Origin: Paracoccaceae bacterium
GTDB taxonomy: Bacteria; Pseudomonadota; Alphaproteobacteria; Rhodobacterales; Rhodobacteraceae
Length of the DNA stretch: 49,016 nucleotides
Reading direction: 5' to 3'
Assembly: GCA_021296235.1 (NCBI GenBank)
Contig: JAGWAS010000023.1
Span: 22,999 to 72,014, forward strand
In this document: piece by piece, positions 7,838 to 16,184 of the stretch
Layout: every line of letters starts with the position of its first letter
Numbering within the stretch: the first letter of the stretch is position 1
Position numbers and translations under genes: made by a program
Notes under the pieces: generated by a model
The model's input: the letters and a program-made list of their open reading frames with translations, nothing else
What the model was told of the DNA's origin: nothing
Databases searched by the model: none

Positions 7838-9666
7838 TAGTGTCCGTTTGAGCGCATTAAGGCATCAACGCGGTTCTGCGAATTTGACAGCGCTTCCGAC
7901 GTGGACTTCACGCCAAGCAACATGTCATGAATTTCTTCGCCGACAATTGAGAATACATCGGCTATCTCTGGCACCGGCGGACGCGGCCACATCTGCAGGA
8001 CGCCAAACCTGGCCATCTCGTCCACAATCGAAATTAACGGTGAAATTCGCTTGACTTCCGGATCGTTGCCCACGCTGTATCTTGGATTCGCAAGGCTGCC
8101 ATTGGTCACGTAGAGCTTCACGGCGGGCGCAGAGGTCAATGTCGACAATGCTGTCCATATTGGTTGAACCTGATCCTTGCCGACATTGCTGGGAATGGCC
8201 AATCCATACCCTCCAAGCGGTGCAATGCGTTGCCCCTTCAACCCGCAGGGATGTGCTACATATTCGGTTGCACCGTGGGCTGGAGACCGGTGGTCAAGTT
8301 CAAACAGCGGGGCAAGCAGGGTCGCACAATATGCCATGCCCGCCTGACCGTCCGCATAGCACCGTGCGCGCTCATACCACGACATGTTGAGGATTCCGCG
8401 CGGCGAGTAGCTGAGCAATTCCCGAAAATACTCGGCTGTCGCCCGGGCCTCTTCGCTGTCCAGCATCGGCCGCATCTCGGCGCCGGACACATGTTCCGCG
8501 TCAAATCCGGACTCCGTGCGGCGCAGGTTCAGGACCGGGCGGCCGAATGCTGAACAGACGAACATGAACGAATGACCGAGGGGCGTGCCGCGTGCCGCGT
8601 TCCAAGCCAAACCGGACATACCGTAGGATCCGTTGTGGATCGTTCGGGCCGCAGTCAGCGTTTCCTCGATTGTCTGCGGTGCCGGCAGTCCGGCATTTTC
8701 GAAAATGTCGCTCCGATACACCAGAAGTTCAGGTGTCGACAGCACCGGGATGCCAAACTGGCTGCCCTTATAGCGCGCACTTGCCATCGCCGCGTCATGA
8801 AAATCCGAAGAATCAAAGCCACCTTGCTGCATCAGATCATCAAGCGGAAGGAAATGCCCGGCGTCGGCCATTTCCCCGAACCAAGGCATGTCGCACGCGA
8901 CGATGTCGTACTGCGACTCGTCCGCTTTGGCATTCCTGAGAATCTCGTGATGCAGCCTGTCGATGGAAAAGGACCGGATGCTGATGCCAATTCCGAAAAT
9001 CGAGGAGAATTGTTTGTTGAGCACTTGGAGTGCCATGAATGTCGGGTCGGCGTGCACAAGAAGCCGCAGGTTGCGGCTGAGTGCCAGTTTTGTGTCCATG
9101 GCAGGCGGCGGCGGCAAAATGTAGCCGTCACTGTAGGATGCCCCATAGAAATACTCGCTGTCTCCGATGATTCCTCCAATGCCGAATGTGCCACCGACGA
9201 GAGCTCTCACGCGCCGCGCGTAACTGTACCATTCGTCAATCAGCTTTTGGCTGGGATGCAGCGAAAAGGACTTGCCGGTTTCAGTGCGGGGCCGGCGGAT
9301 GAGCAGTCCCCGTTCCTCGACCCCCTTCAGCGAGCGCATTCCTGTTCCATAGGACAGTCCAGAGGAGGCAATCAGGGCCGAACTCGTTGACAGCTTTCCG
9401 GTAAGGTGATTGCGCATCAGCACTGCCAGCAACCGAATCTCCCGGATGCCCGCCTTGGCGCTCAGCGTGTTTTCGGCCTCGACCTCATACTGTTCCACAA
9501 AGTCGAGGAACTTCTCCAGTTCTTCGTTTGAAATGCCGTGACGACGATGGCGGTCGGTAGATTCGTACGGCCCTTCCGGCTTGCCGTACAGGCGTCCGTG
9601 CGGAATCTGAGCCGATTTTGCCGACGACATCGGGAAGCGTTCATGATTTGTGGGTTGGTTTGGCAT
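7834..9666 (-). CDS. Winged-helix/solute-binding-protein fusion, probable ligand-sensing regulator
   Basis: This 610-residue protein has no signal peptide or lipobox. Residues of about 45-165 form a helical winged-helix module of MarR-like character (RLLAVLMRNHL, STSSALIASSGLSYGTGMRSLKGVEERGLL, ending in a basic wing RRPRTETGK). Residues of about 195-570 resemble a family 1 extracellular solute-binding domain (NLRLLVHADPTF, YDIVACDMPWFGEMADAGHFLPL, GIPVLSTPELLVYRSDIFENAGLPAP, YADGQAGMAYC). The inference is a cytoplasmic transcription factor that uses a binding-protein fold as its sensor. The importer in the same operon has its own, differently folded ribose-type binding protein, so this domain is not simply its stray periplasmic component. 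A 12-bp palindrome abuts the ATG. The start is the ATG at 9666; ATG 9630 is an alternative. Neither has a good ribosome binding site. Confidence 0.75.
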   Translation of the reverse strand: MPNQPTNHERFPMSSAKSAQIPHGRLYGKPEGPYESTDRHRRHGISNEELEKFLDFVEQYEVEAENTLSAKAGIREIRLLAVLMRNHLTGKLSTSSALIASSGLSYGTGMRSLKGVEERGLLIRRPRTETGKSFSLHPSQKLIDEWYSYARRVRALVGGTFGIGGIIGDSEYFYGASYSDGYILPPPPAMDTKLALSRNLRLLVHADPTFMALQVLNKQFSSIFGIGISIRSFSIDRLHHEILRNAKADESQYDIVACDMPWFGEMADAGHFLPLDDLMQQGGFDSSDFHDAAMASARYKGSQFGIPVLSTPELLVYRSDIFENAGLPAPQTIEETLTAARTIHNGSYGMSGLAWNAARGTPLGHSFMFVCSAFGRPVLNLRRTESGFDAEHVSGAEMRPMLDSEEARATAEYFRELLSYSPRGILNMSWYERARCYADGQAGMAYCATLLAPLFELDHRSPAHGATEYVAHPCGLKGQRIAPLGGYGLAIPSNVGKDQVQPIWTALSTLTSAPAVKLYVTNGSLANPRYSVGNDPEVKRISPLISIVDEMARFGVLQMWPRPPVPEIADVFSIVGEEIHDMLLGVKSTSEALSNSQNRVDALMRSNGHY

Positions 9667-9667
9667 A

Positions 9668-9679
9668 TTGAACGTTCAA
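9668..9679. promoter_or_regulatory. Perfect palindrome TTGAACGTTCAA before regulator gene
   Basis: A perfect 12-bp palindrome with a central CG, the form typical of many repressor operators. It sits one base upstream of the ATG of the HTH-SBP fusion gene, in the 44-base gap after the permease gene. It could be an autoregulatory site; this is inference. Confidence 0.4.
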
Positions 9680-9710
9680 AGGCCCGGGACGGCGCATCCG
9701 GGCAAGGGCA

Positions 9711-10775
9711 TTAGCCTGCACCTGGACCGCCGCCGCCTTGACCGCTGTGCAGCGCTGCAGCCCGTCGCCGCAACAGCTGGTCGCGACGGCCGTCCACATC
9801 CGAGAGTATCTGCCGACGCCTTTGATGATCATCGAACATGCGGCTGCCGGTCTGAAACATGATTACGATCATGAGGAGGACGCCCAGATAAAGTTGAACC
9901 ATGAAGGCGGGCGTTACGTTGAACACAAGGCCCGTATTGAGGAAATTGACCGTCAGGGTTCCGATTGCTGCACCGACAACACCTCCCCTGCCGCCGAGAA
10001 TCGACACACCGCCTATGAAGGCCGCGACGGTTCCGGCCAAGAGAAGATACTGCAGCCCCAGAGCCTGCGCGGTTCCGGAACGCAATCCAATGATGCAGCC
10101 CCCCAGCCCGGCACAAAATCCAGAAATTGCAAAGACGATGATCATCGGCCGCTGGAGATTGATTCCGGCCGCCAAGGCCTCCTTGCGGGCTCCGCCGATT
10201 GCATAGATCTCACGCCCGTACCGGGTGAAAGTCATGAACAGTCCAACAACCACAAACATTGCGACAACCAGAAGTGAAGCCGGGGAGAAATACCCGAGAA
10301 CCTTGGTGGCTATGAAATCGGGGATTGTAAAATCCGTTAGCATTACTGTCTTTTCCTGTGCCACGAACAGCGCCACGCCGCGCAGGAGCATAAGGGTTCC
10401 GACAGTCAGCACGATCGCCCTGATCCTCAGATAGGCAATGAAGTAACCTTGAATGACGCCGATCAGCGTCGCGACGCCGACCGCGATGAGGAGGGCTGTT
10501 TCCGCCCCAAGACTGTCGGTGAAACGCACCACTATGACGGCCGACAGGGCGGCGTTTGAGCCAATTGAAAGATCGATTTCACCGGCAATGATGCACAGCG
10601 TCAGTGCGAGACCTACGAGACCAAGAACAGCGAACCGTTCCATGATTGCAAATGTTGTGCGGTGTGTCGCGAAAAATTCATTGGTTACGGCAAAGTAGCC
10701 GTAGACAATCATCGCAAGCAGAATCGCAAACGCTAGGTCGTGTGATTCCGCCAGCCAATCCTTGATGCGCGACAT
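9711..10775 (-). CDS. Ribose-type ABC importer permease (second of two)
   Basis: This 354-residue membrane protein of the BPD_transp_2 (RbsC-like) family has about eight to ten hydrophobic helices and the family signature region AGEIDLSIGSNAALSAV. It also has the later GLRSGTAQALGLQYLLLAGTVAAFIGGVSILGGRGG block that includes the coupling segment. It forms the membrane channel with the neighbouring permease and the double ATPase. The ATG at 10775 (MSRIKDW) has AGGA seven bases upstream; the TTG at 10781 is also in frame. It starts nine bases after the stop of the first permease gene. The C-terminal tail after the last helix is unusually long and basic (DDHQRRRQILSDVDGRRDQLLRRRAAAL), and its role is unknown. 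Confidence 0.9.
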   Translation of the reverse strand: MSRIKDWLAESHDLAFAILLAMIVYGYFAVTNEFFATHRTTFAIMERFAVLGLVGLALTLCIIAGEIDLSIGSNAALSAVIVVRFTDSLGAETALLIAVGVATLIGVIQGYFIAYLRIRAIVLTVGTLMLLRGVALFVAQEKTVMLTDFTIPDFIATKVLGYFSPASLLVVAMFVVVGLFMTFTRYGREIYAIGGARKEALAAGINLQRPMIIVFAISGFCAGLGGCIIGLRSGTAQALGLQYLLLAGTVAAFIGGVSILGGRGGVVGAAIGTLTVNFLNTGLVFNVTPAFMVQLYLGVLLMIVIMFQTGSRMFDDHQRRRQILSDVDGRRDQLLRRRAAALHSGQGGGGPGAG

Positions 10776-10784
10776 TGTCAATTC

Positions 10785-11810
10785 CTATTCCAGAGCGCGG
10801 CTTCCGCGGCGAAGAAGGGCAAATACGATGATTGAGAACACAATCATCAAACCCACAGCAAGCACCCGCGGACCGCTGTTGAAACCATGCAGAACCATCA
10901 TGTTGTCGACCGTGGAAATAAAAATCGCGCCGAGGCTGGAACGCAGTGTCGACCCAAAGCCACCCATGATCGAATTGCCGCCAACCATGACCGTGGCGAT
11001 CACCATTATTGTCATGTCGCCCGACGATCCGAACTCCGACGAGAAATAGTTGACATGCGCACTTGAGACCTGGGCAGAAAACGCAACGGCGACGAAGGCT
11101 GAGCAGACGGAGGCTATGATGCAAACCTTTATCGCCATCGAGAGGTTTTCGTGTCCAGTTGCCTTGCCTGCAGCACGGTTGGCGCCGATCAGATAGACTT
11201 GGCGACCGAACGTTGTGTAGCGGAGCGTCATTTCCGCGGCGATTGCGATCAAGATGAATGCGATGGTGATGTTCGGCAGCCCGAACAGGGAACCCGTGCC
11301 CAGCCACTCAGCTCCATGCGGCCGCCGGAACGACAAAACGAGATTGTCGCTCCACCAAGAGCCCAGGCCAAAGAAGAGTCCAGCGGCACCAAGCGTAACG
11401 ACAATCGGATTGCCACCGAGTCCAATCAGCAGGCCCTGCATGGCACCTGCCAACAACGCGATCGCCATCGTGAACAGGAATGAAATTGGAAATCCGTAGC
11501 CGAGCGACATTGATGTCGCGAAGGCTATGATGCACAATGCAGCCGTTTCCTTCATCGACAGCAAGAAGAAATTCCCGGACAACGTAACGAATGTCAGGCC
11601 TATTGCCATTATCCCAACCAACGCTGCATCGCGGATGATGGTCTTGAAATTGAATACGGTCAGGAAATTTGGCGCCGTAACCATTCCGTAGATGAAAACC
11701 ACGAGAAACGCAGCCACAAGCACTACCACAAGAGCCGAATACTTCTGCACCCACCGGTCAATCAGGGCAAGGGCGCGGTTGTGCACACCGGAAATCGTCC
11801 GGCCGGTCAT
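10785..11810 (-). CDS. Ribose-type ABC importer permease (first of two)
   Basis: This 341-residue RbsC-like permease has an N-terminal helix at about 25-50 and the family segments FVTLSGNFFLLSMKETAALC and GGNSIMGGFGSTLRSSLGAIFISTVDNMM. In the usual GxIDLSVG motif the acidic residue is missing (SGNFFLLS); its partner permease keeps it (AGEIDLSIG). This suggests an asymmetric heterodimer. The start is the ATG at 11810, overlapping the stop of the ATPase gene as ATGA, which implies translational coupling. The substrate is not predictable from the permease. Confidence 0.88.
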   Translation of the reverse strand: MTGRTISGVHNRALALIDRWVQKYSALVVVLVAAFLVVFIYGMVTAPNFLTVFNFKTIIRDAALVGIMAIGLTFVTLSGNFFLLSMKETAALCIIAFATSMSLGYGFPISFLFTMAIALLAGAMQGLLIGLGGNPIVVTLGAAGLFFGLGSWWSDNLVLSFRRPHGAEWLGTGSLFGLPNITIAFILIAIAAEMTLRYTTFGRQVYLIGANRAAGKATGHENLSMAIKVCIIASVCSAFVAVAFSAQVSSAHVNYFSSEFGSSGDMTIMVIATVMVGGNSIMGGFGSTLRSSLGAIFISTVDNMMVLHGFNSGPRVLAVGLMIVFSIIVFALLRRGSRALE

Positions 11811-13327
11811 GTGCCGCTAGCCTGCGCCGCGTGCGCGGCGCCAAATGGCTGAGTGATCTGTTCAAGAATTTTTGTGGCCGAAATGTCCTCGAACTGAATT
11901 TCGCCTATCTGCATGCCTCGATAAAATGTAACTATTCGGTCCGCCAAGCCGACCATTTCCTGAAGGTCTGTGGACGCAAACACGATGGCCGCGCCCCCGT
12001 CTGCCAGATCGCGGAGAATCCTGTAGATTTCTGCCCGGGCACCCACATCCACGCCGCGCGTCGGTTCATTGACCAACATGACCTTGGGCCTTATGGCAAG
12101 CCACTTTCCAAGCGCCACCTTCTGCTGATTTCCGCCGGACATGAGCCCCACCTCGTTGCCGAGCCTTTCCACATCAACGGTGAATTTCTCGGCATTGCCG
12201 CGGGCGAGGCGGCGCTCCCCTGGCAGTGTCAGCAACCCGAACCGGGCAATTGCACTTAAGGCCGGTGAGGTCATGTTCTCCCTAATCGGCCGGCCAAGGA
12301 ACAGGCCGTCGAGCTTGCGGTCGTCCGAGCAATAGGCAATGCCCGCGGCAATCGCCTCCTTGGGCGATTTGGGGAGAAAGGACCTTCCTCCAAACGTGAT
12401 CGTGCCGGTCCTGGAACGCCTTGCCCCGGCGATGGCCGACAGAACATCGCCCGAGCCGCTGCCCAATTGACCGGCAAGTCCAAGGATTTCACCAGGAAGG
12501 GCATTGAAACTGAACGGCTCCAAGGCCCCGTCTGGCCACAGTTCGTTAACCTCCAGAAGCGGTTTCCTGCCGGTTACAGGGGCATGTGCCGGAAACATGT
12601 TTGTGAGTTCTCTCCCAAGCATCAATTCAACAAGCGAGTGGACATTGAGCTCAGATGTCTTTCGGGGTTCTTGGCCTTCACCGTCACGAAGCACGGTTAT
12701 ACGATCGCAGATCTCGAAAATCTCATCAAGCCGGTGGCTGACGTAGACAACGGACTTGCCATTCGCGGCCAGACGCTTGACCATCCCGAGAATGCGCTGG
12801 CTGTCTGACTCGCCGAGTGCCGCCGTTGGTTCATCGAATATGAGCACCTGAGGCTCATGCGACAGCAGCCGCGCCACTTCGACAAGTTGCTGTTCACCGA
12901 TCGACAGCCTGTTGGTGGCCATATGCGGGTCGACATTGCCAAGCCCAACTTCCTCCAGGAAACGATTGGCCCTTTTCCCCAGCGCCCGCTTTGTTGCGAT
13001 TACCGGAACATGGTCTCCGACAAGCGAGATGTTCTCGGCAACGCTCATCGACGGAATCAGGCTGATTTCCTGCTGTGCCACGGCAATTCCGGCACGCTCA
13101 GCGCGTGCCGGGGTCGGGAAGCGAACGGGCTTGCCGTTGAAGCGGTAGGTGCCGATATACTCGTCGTCAAATCCACTGATTATTTTGACGAGGGTTGATT
13201 TTCCGGCACCATTTTCGCCGACGAGGCCCATGATTTCGCCAGAACCCACTTCGAAATCGACGCCCTTCAGCGCGTGAATGGCACTGAAGGACCGGTGGAT
13301 GTTCGAGAGTTGCAAAGACGATTGCAT
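11807..13327 (-). CDS. Ribose-type ABC importer ATP-binding protein (two NBDs)
   Basis: This 506-residue RbsA/MglA-like protein has two fused nucleotide-binding domains and powers the importer at the inner membrane. NBD1 has Walker A GENGAGKST, signature LSIGEQQ and Walker B VLIFDEPTAALGE. NBD2 has the degenerate P-loop usual for this family (GQLGSGSGD), a good signature (MSGGNQQKVALGKWL) and a Walker B that ends VNEPTRGVD, with Asn in place of the usual Asp before Glu. The start is the ATG at 13327. The 80-base gap to the binding-protein gene contains a stem-loop. It overlaps the first permease gene by four bases. Confidence 0.92.
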   Translation of the reverse strand: MQSSLQLSNIHRSFSAIHALKGVDFEVGSGEIMGLVGENGAGKSTLVKIISGFDDEYIGTYRFNGKPVRFPTPARAERAGIAVAQQEISLIPSMSVAENISLVGDHVPVIATKRALGKRANRFLEEVGLGNVDPHMATNRLSIGEQQLVEVARLLSHEPQVLIFDEPTAALGESDSQRILGMVKRLAANGKSVVYVSHRLDEIFEICDRITVLRDGEGQEPRKTSELNVHSLVELMLGRELTNMFPAHAPVTGRKPLLEVNELWPDGALEPFSFNALPGEILGLAGQLGSGSGDVLSAIAGARRSRTGTITFGGRSFLPKSPKEAIAAGIAYCSDDRKLDGLFLGRPIRENMTSPALSAIARFGLLTLPGERRLARGNAEKFTVDVERLGNEVGLMSGGNQQKVALGKWLAIRPKVMLVNEPTRGVDVGARAEIYRILRDLADGGAAIVFASTDLQEMVGLADRIVTFYRGMQIGEIQFEDISATKILEQITQPFGAAHAAQASGT

Positions 13328-13357
13328 GGCTCACAACCCACACTTGGGGGAACCGCC

Positions 13358-13382
13358 GCCGCACAATCAGCAGGTGTGCGGC
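13358..13382 (-). promoter_or_regulatory. Intercistronic stem-loop after binding-protein gene
   Basis: Perfect 8-bp arms (GCCGCACA at 13358-13365 and TGTGCGGC at 13375-13382) enclose a 9-base loop. There is no T-run on the minus-strand side. Hairpins after binding-protein genes commonly protect the upstream mRNA and lower expression of downstream transporter genes; that role is inferred here. Confidence 0.5.
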
Positions 13383-13406
13383 AACGGAATTGTTGTCAGG
13401 TTAGCT

Positions 13407-14432
13407 TTACCAGGCGCCCGAACACAACTCGTCAATGCCGTAAAGCTTGTCATCATACCCGCGCAGGGCAACGGTTTCGAGATTGTCGAGCGTTACGGCC
13501 GGATTTGGCGTAAAGTTGATGTATTTGTCAAGTTTGCCGTTTTCCAGATATTGCTCGACCATCTTGATTGCCAATTGCCCTTCATGGAGCGGCGACTGAA
13601 GGGTCGTGCCGAATTGCTTGCCCTCTTCGATCAACTGCTTGTCGCCGTTGCATACGGTTCCGACTGCGGTCACATCCGTGCCCATGGCATATCCCGCTTC
13701 CTCAAGCGCTCCAATGCCGCCGGTAAGGATCGCGTCATCCATTCCATAGACGAAGTGAATGCCCTGATCCTTCAGCTTTGCAATCATCTTGGCTGCACCC
13801 TTGTAGCCGTTAGCCTGTCCGAATCCTTCACCAACATCTCCGATTATGTTGAGCGGCGAACCTTCAATTGCGTCCTTGAATGCATTGATCGACAAACCAT
13901 ATCCACCATAGGAATGCGGATAGGACAGAACGAGCACGTTGAATCCGTCGCCGCCTTCGGCCAATTTCCTTGCCGCCGCCTCACGCATCATGTAACCGGC
14001 ATTGCGTGCTCGCAGCCTGTCATCCGGTCCGGCATAGCCGAAGATGTACTGCTTGTCCTGCTCGTTCGGCAATTGGTTGATCTTGAGAACCGGAATGCCC
14101 GTGCGGGCCAATGCCCGCAATGAACCCAAGCCGGCGACGGCGTCGGACGGCCACCATATGAAGACATCGGGCAACTGTCCCGCAGCCAGCACCTGCTGCA
14201 CTTGCTGGTCCTGCTCCGCCTGATTGAACTGGTTTTCAAAGACCTTGATGTCAAAACCCTTGAGTGCCGCCGTTTCCTTGATGCCCTTGATGAATTTTCC
14301 GATATAGGCCTCTCCCGCCGGGCCGTTGAATGAGATGATTGAACCTCTGGTTTGGGCGTTCGCCGAAACCGCAGCGGATCCGATCGCCACGCATGCAATG
14401 ACGCCAGCGGCAACTGCATTTTTCAATGACAT
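13407..14432 (-). CDS. Periplasmic ribose-type sugar-binding protein
   Basis: This 341-residue type I periplasmic binding protein (Peripla_BP_4-like) is the receptor of the importer encoded downstream. A Sec signal peptide is clear (MSLKNAVAAGVIACVAIGSAAVSANAQ, cleavage after AnaQ-like ANA). The mature part begins GSIISFNGPAGEAYIGKFIKGIKETA and contains QVQQVLAAGQLPDVFIWWPSDAVAG and NAGYMMREAAA. The chosen start is the ATG at 14432, with AGGGAG six bases upstream; the frame is open to 14495, but those residues would precede a normal signal peptide. It is the first gene of a roughly 10-kb minus-strand operon. The 230-base region ahead of it, shared with a divergent SDR gene, holds a repeated TTGGA site array. 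Confidence 0.92.
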   Translation of the reverse strand: MSLKNAVAAGVIACVAIGSAAVSANAQTRGSIISFNGPAGEAYIGKFIKGIKETAALKGFDIKVFENQFNQAEQDQQVQQVLAAGQLPDVFIWWPSDAVAGLGSLRALARTGIPVLKINQLPNEQDKQYIFGYAGPDDRLRARNAGYMMREAAARKLAEGGDGFNVLVLSYPHSYGGYGLSINAFKDAIEGSPLNIIGDVGEGFGQANGYKGAAKMIAKLKDQGIHFVYGMDDAILTGGIGALEEAGYAMGTDVTAVGTVCNGDKQLIEEGKQFGTTLQSPLHEGQLAIKMVEQYLENGKLDKYINFTPNPAVTLDNLETVALRGYDDKLYGIDELCSGAW

Positions 14433-14523
14433 TGGTTTCTCCCTGTTGACGATAAGTGGTCGCAGTTCAGAGAACCGCGAAGGAGAACTTGCCAACAGGA
14501 GAAATGCAAGAATTCACAATTGC

Positions 14524-14588
14524 ATCCAAATTGGATAAATTTTATTCGAATTGGACAGAATTTTGATTGATTGGAATTGATCCGAACG
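14524..14588. promoter_or_regulatory. TTGGA repeats at exact 20-base spacing, divergent promoter region
   Basis: TTGGA occurs at 14531, 14551 and 14571, and AATTGGA is shared by the first two copies. The first copy is the right half of a perfect 13-base palindrome, ATCCAAATTGGAT (14524-14536). Twenty bases is close to two helical turns, so proteins bound at each site would lie on one face of the DNA. The array lies between the binding-protein gene and the SDR gene, where regulators of both would be expected to bind. Confidence 0.5.
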
Positions 14589-14663
14589 TGAATCTCAATG
14601 GAAGGCGACGGCGGGTTTTTGGTCGCCCGAATACTGCAGTTGAATCGGCATGGAGATGGCACG

Positions 14664-15467
14664 ATGGACAGGACTCGGCTCTCGGGCAAGCATGTATTGA
14701 TTACCGGCGGCGCCCAAGGGATGGGGGCGGCGGTTGGCGAACACTTTGCAGCACAAGGCGCAAAGATCTGTCTCGGGGACATCAATGTTGACGGCTGCAG
14801 GAAGGTTGCCGGCAAAATCCTCGAAAATGGCGGACAGGCGATTGCGGTAAATCTTGATGTCACCAGGCGGGAGGACCACGCTGCGGCAGTTGCGGCAACG
14901 GTTGAGGCCTTCGGTTCGATTAATGTCATCGTCAATAATGCCGGCATCAACAAGCCGTTGATGTTTTTGGACATAACTGAAGAGAATTGGGACAGGATCA
15001 TGCGCGTCAACGCACTCGGCGTGCTTTTGGGCATGCAGGAGGCGGCCAAGCAAATGATCAAACAGGGTAAGCGGAACGGGCCATACAAAATTATCAATGT
15101 TGGCTCCATACTTAGCCGTCAGGCATTTGACGATGTCGTTCCATACTCATGTTCGAAGCATGCAGTGCTTGCCATGATCAATGGCGGCGCCAAGGCACTT
15201 GTCGAACACAACATTACGGTAAATGGTTATGGTCCCGGCGTTGTTCGAACCGAATTGTGGGAACAGCTCGACAAGGATTTGGTCGCAATCGGAAAATTTG
15301 AAAATGAAGGCGAATCTATGGACCAATTGGCCGAAAACATGATCCTGATGAAGCGCTATTCATATCCCGAGGATGTCGTTGGAACCGCATCTTTTCTCGC
15401 AAGCCCGGAATCCGACTACATGACCGGACAACTTCTCATGATTGATGGCGGAATGGTGATTCAATAG
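14664..15467 (+). CDS. Short-chain dehydrogenase/reductase
   Basis: This 267-residue classical SDR has the NAD(P)-binding TGGAQGMG motif near residue 15, NNAG near residue 95, a conserved Ser in NVGSILS, and the YxxxK catalytic pair in YSCSK. The GDIN segment after beta-2, with its acidic residue, favours NAD over NADP. The C-terminus GQLLMIDGGMVIQ is typical. It probably oxidises a sugar, polyol or hydroxy acid taken up by the divergently encoded importer; the actual substrate is unknown. The start is the ATG at 14664, with GGAGA seven bases upstream; an in-frame extension to 14598 crosses the promoter region and is rejected. Confidence 0.88.
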   Translation: MDRTRLSGKHVLITGGAQGMGAAVGEHFAAQGAKICLGDINVDGCRKVAGKILENGGQAIAVNLDVTRREDHAAAVAATVEAFGSINVIVNNAGINKPLMFLDITEENWDRIMRVNALGVLLGMQEAAKQMIKQGKRNGPYKIINVGSILSRQAFDDVVPYSCSKHAVLAMINGGAKALVEHNITVNGYGPGVVRTELWEQLDKDLVAIGKFENEGESMDQLAENMILMKRYSYPEDVVGTASFLASPESDYMTGQLLMIDGGMVIQ

Positions 15468-15632
15468 TCCGGCATGCATCAGGCAATCGCAGATGTCCGG
15501 TGTGAACCCGTAAGAGTCCGACTGCGGGACAGCCTGGAGCAAAACCGGATGCTGAATTGGAGCAACCACAATCTTCCGCTCAGCAATTGGAATTTCTTGG
15601 CGGTGTTACTTTCCGGAGGCGGCAACATCAGA

Positions 15633-15995
15633 TCAATGGTAGGCTTCAACCAATTCCCGCAATTCCAAACTGAATTCGAGGATGCGCTCCAGCTTCGTCT
15701 CGCACACCGCAACCTCGGCTTGGTCTTCGCCAGCCAGCAAGGTGTTCAGTTTGTTGTGAAGCGACGCATAGCCACAGATTTTGGCCTGTGCAGTGGCTTC
15801 CTGAAGATCGGGCTTGCTTTCGCTCAGCGCGCCGACACATGTTTGACCTTCCTGCAAGAGAATTGATCTTGCCCGCCACATCGCTTCAATTACCGGCGCA
15901 CAATGCCTGTCGGCCAAAACCGAACCTGAGCCGAGAACCAACACAACCCCGAGCGTCAAGGCCCGCACACCGGAAGGTGGTCCCCGCGTGAACAT
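15633..15995 (-). CDS. Small secreted protein with four cysteines
   Basis: This 120-residue protein is not recognised. It has an N-terminal signal peptide (RALTLGVVLVLGSGSVLA, cleavage near ADRHC) and a short helical mature domain with four cysteines (DRHCAP, GQTCVG, KICGYA, AVCETK), enough for two disulfides in the periplasm. The ATG at 15995 is supported by AGGGAG about six bases upstream; the frame is open further, to 16070. It lies downstream of the molybdenum hydroxylase operon on the same strand, separated by about 190 bases, so it may be an accessory protein of that complex. This is inference from position only. Confidence 0.6.
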   Translation of the reverse strand: MFTRGPPSGVRALTLGVVLVLGSGSVLADRHCAPVIEAMWRARSILLQEGQTCVGALSESKPDLQEATAQAKICGYASLHNKLNTLLAGEDQAEVAVCETKLERILEFSLELRELVEAYH

Positions 15996-16184
15996 GGCTA
16001 CTCCCTTGAGCTGCAAATATTTCTGCAAATGCCCGGCAACACATCCCTTCCTTCCTGAGAGCCACCACACTGTCGTTCAGGCCAGCCAGCTGGATTTGTT
16101 CCCTCGGCGGGGGCCGATAATCTCAACCGGCAAGCAACTGCCCAGATTCCAGTAAAGCGAACCGGCAGGTTATGTTCCACAACC

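Noticed and set aside
11807..13327. Degenerate P-loop in the second NBD as a sign of inactivation
   Set aside because: RbsA/MglA-type proteins normally have a degenerate site there; only the Asn in Walker B is less usual.
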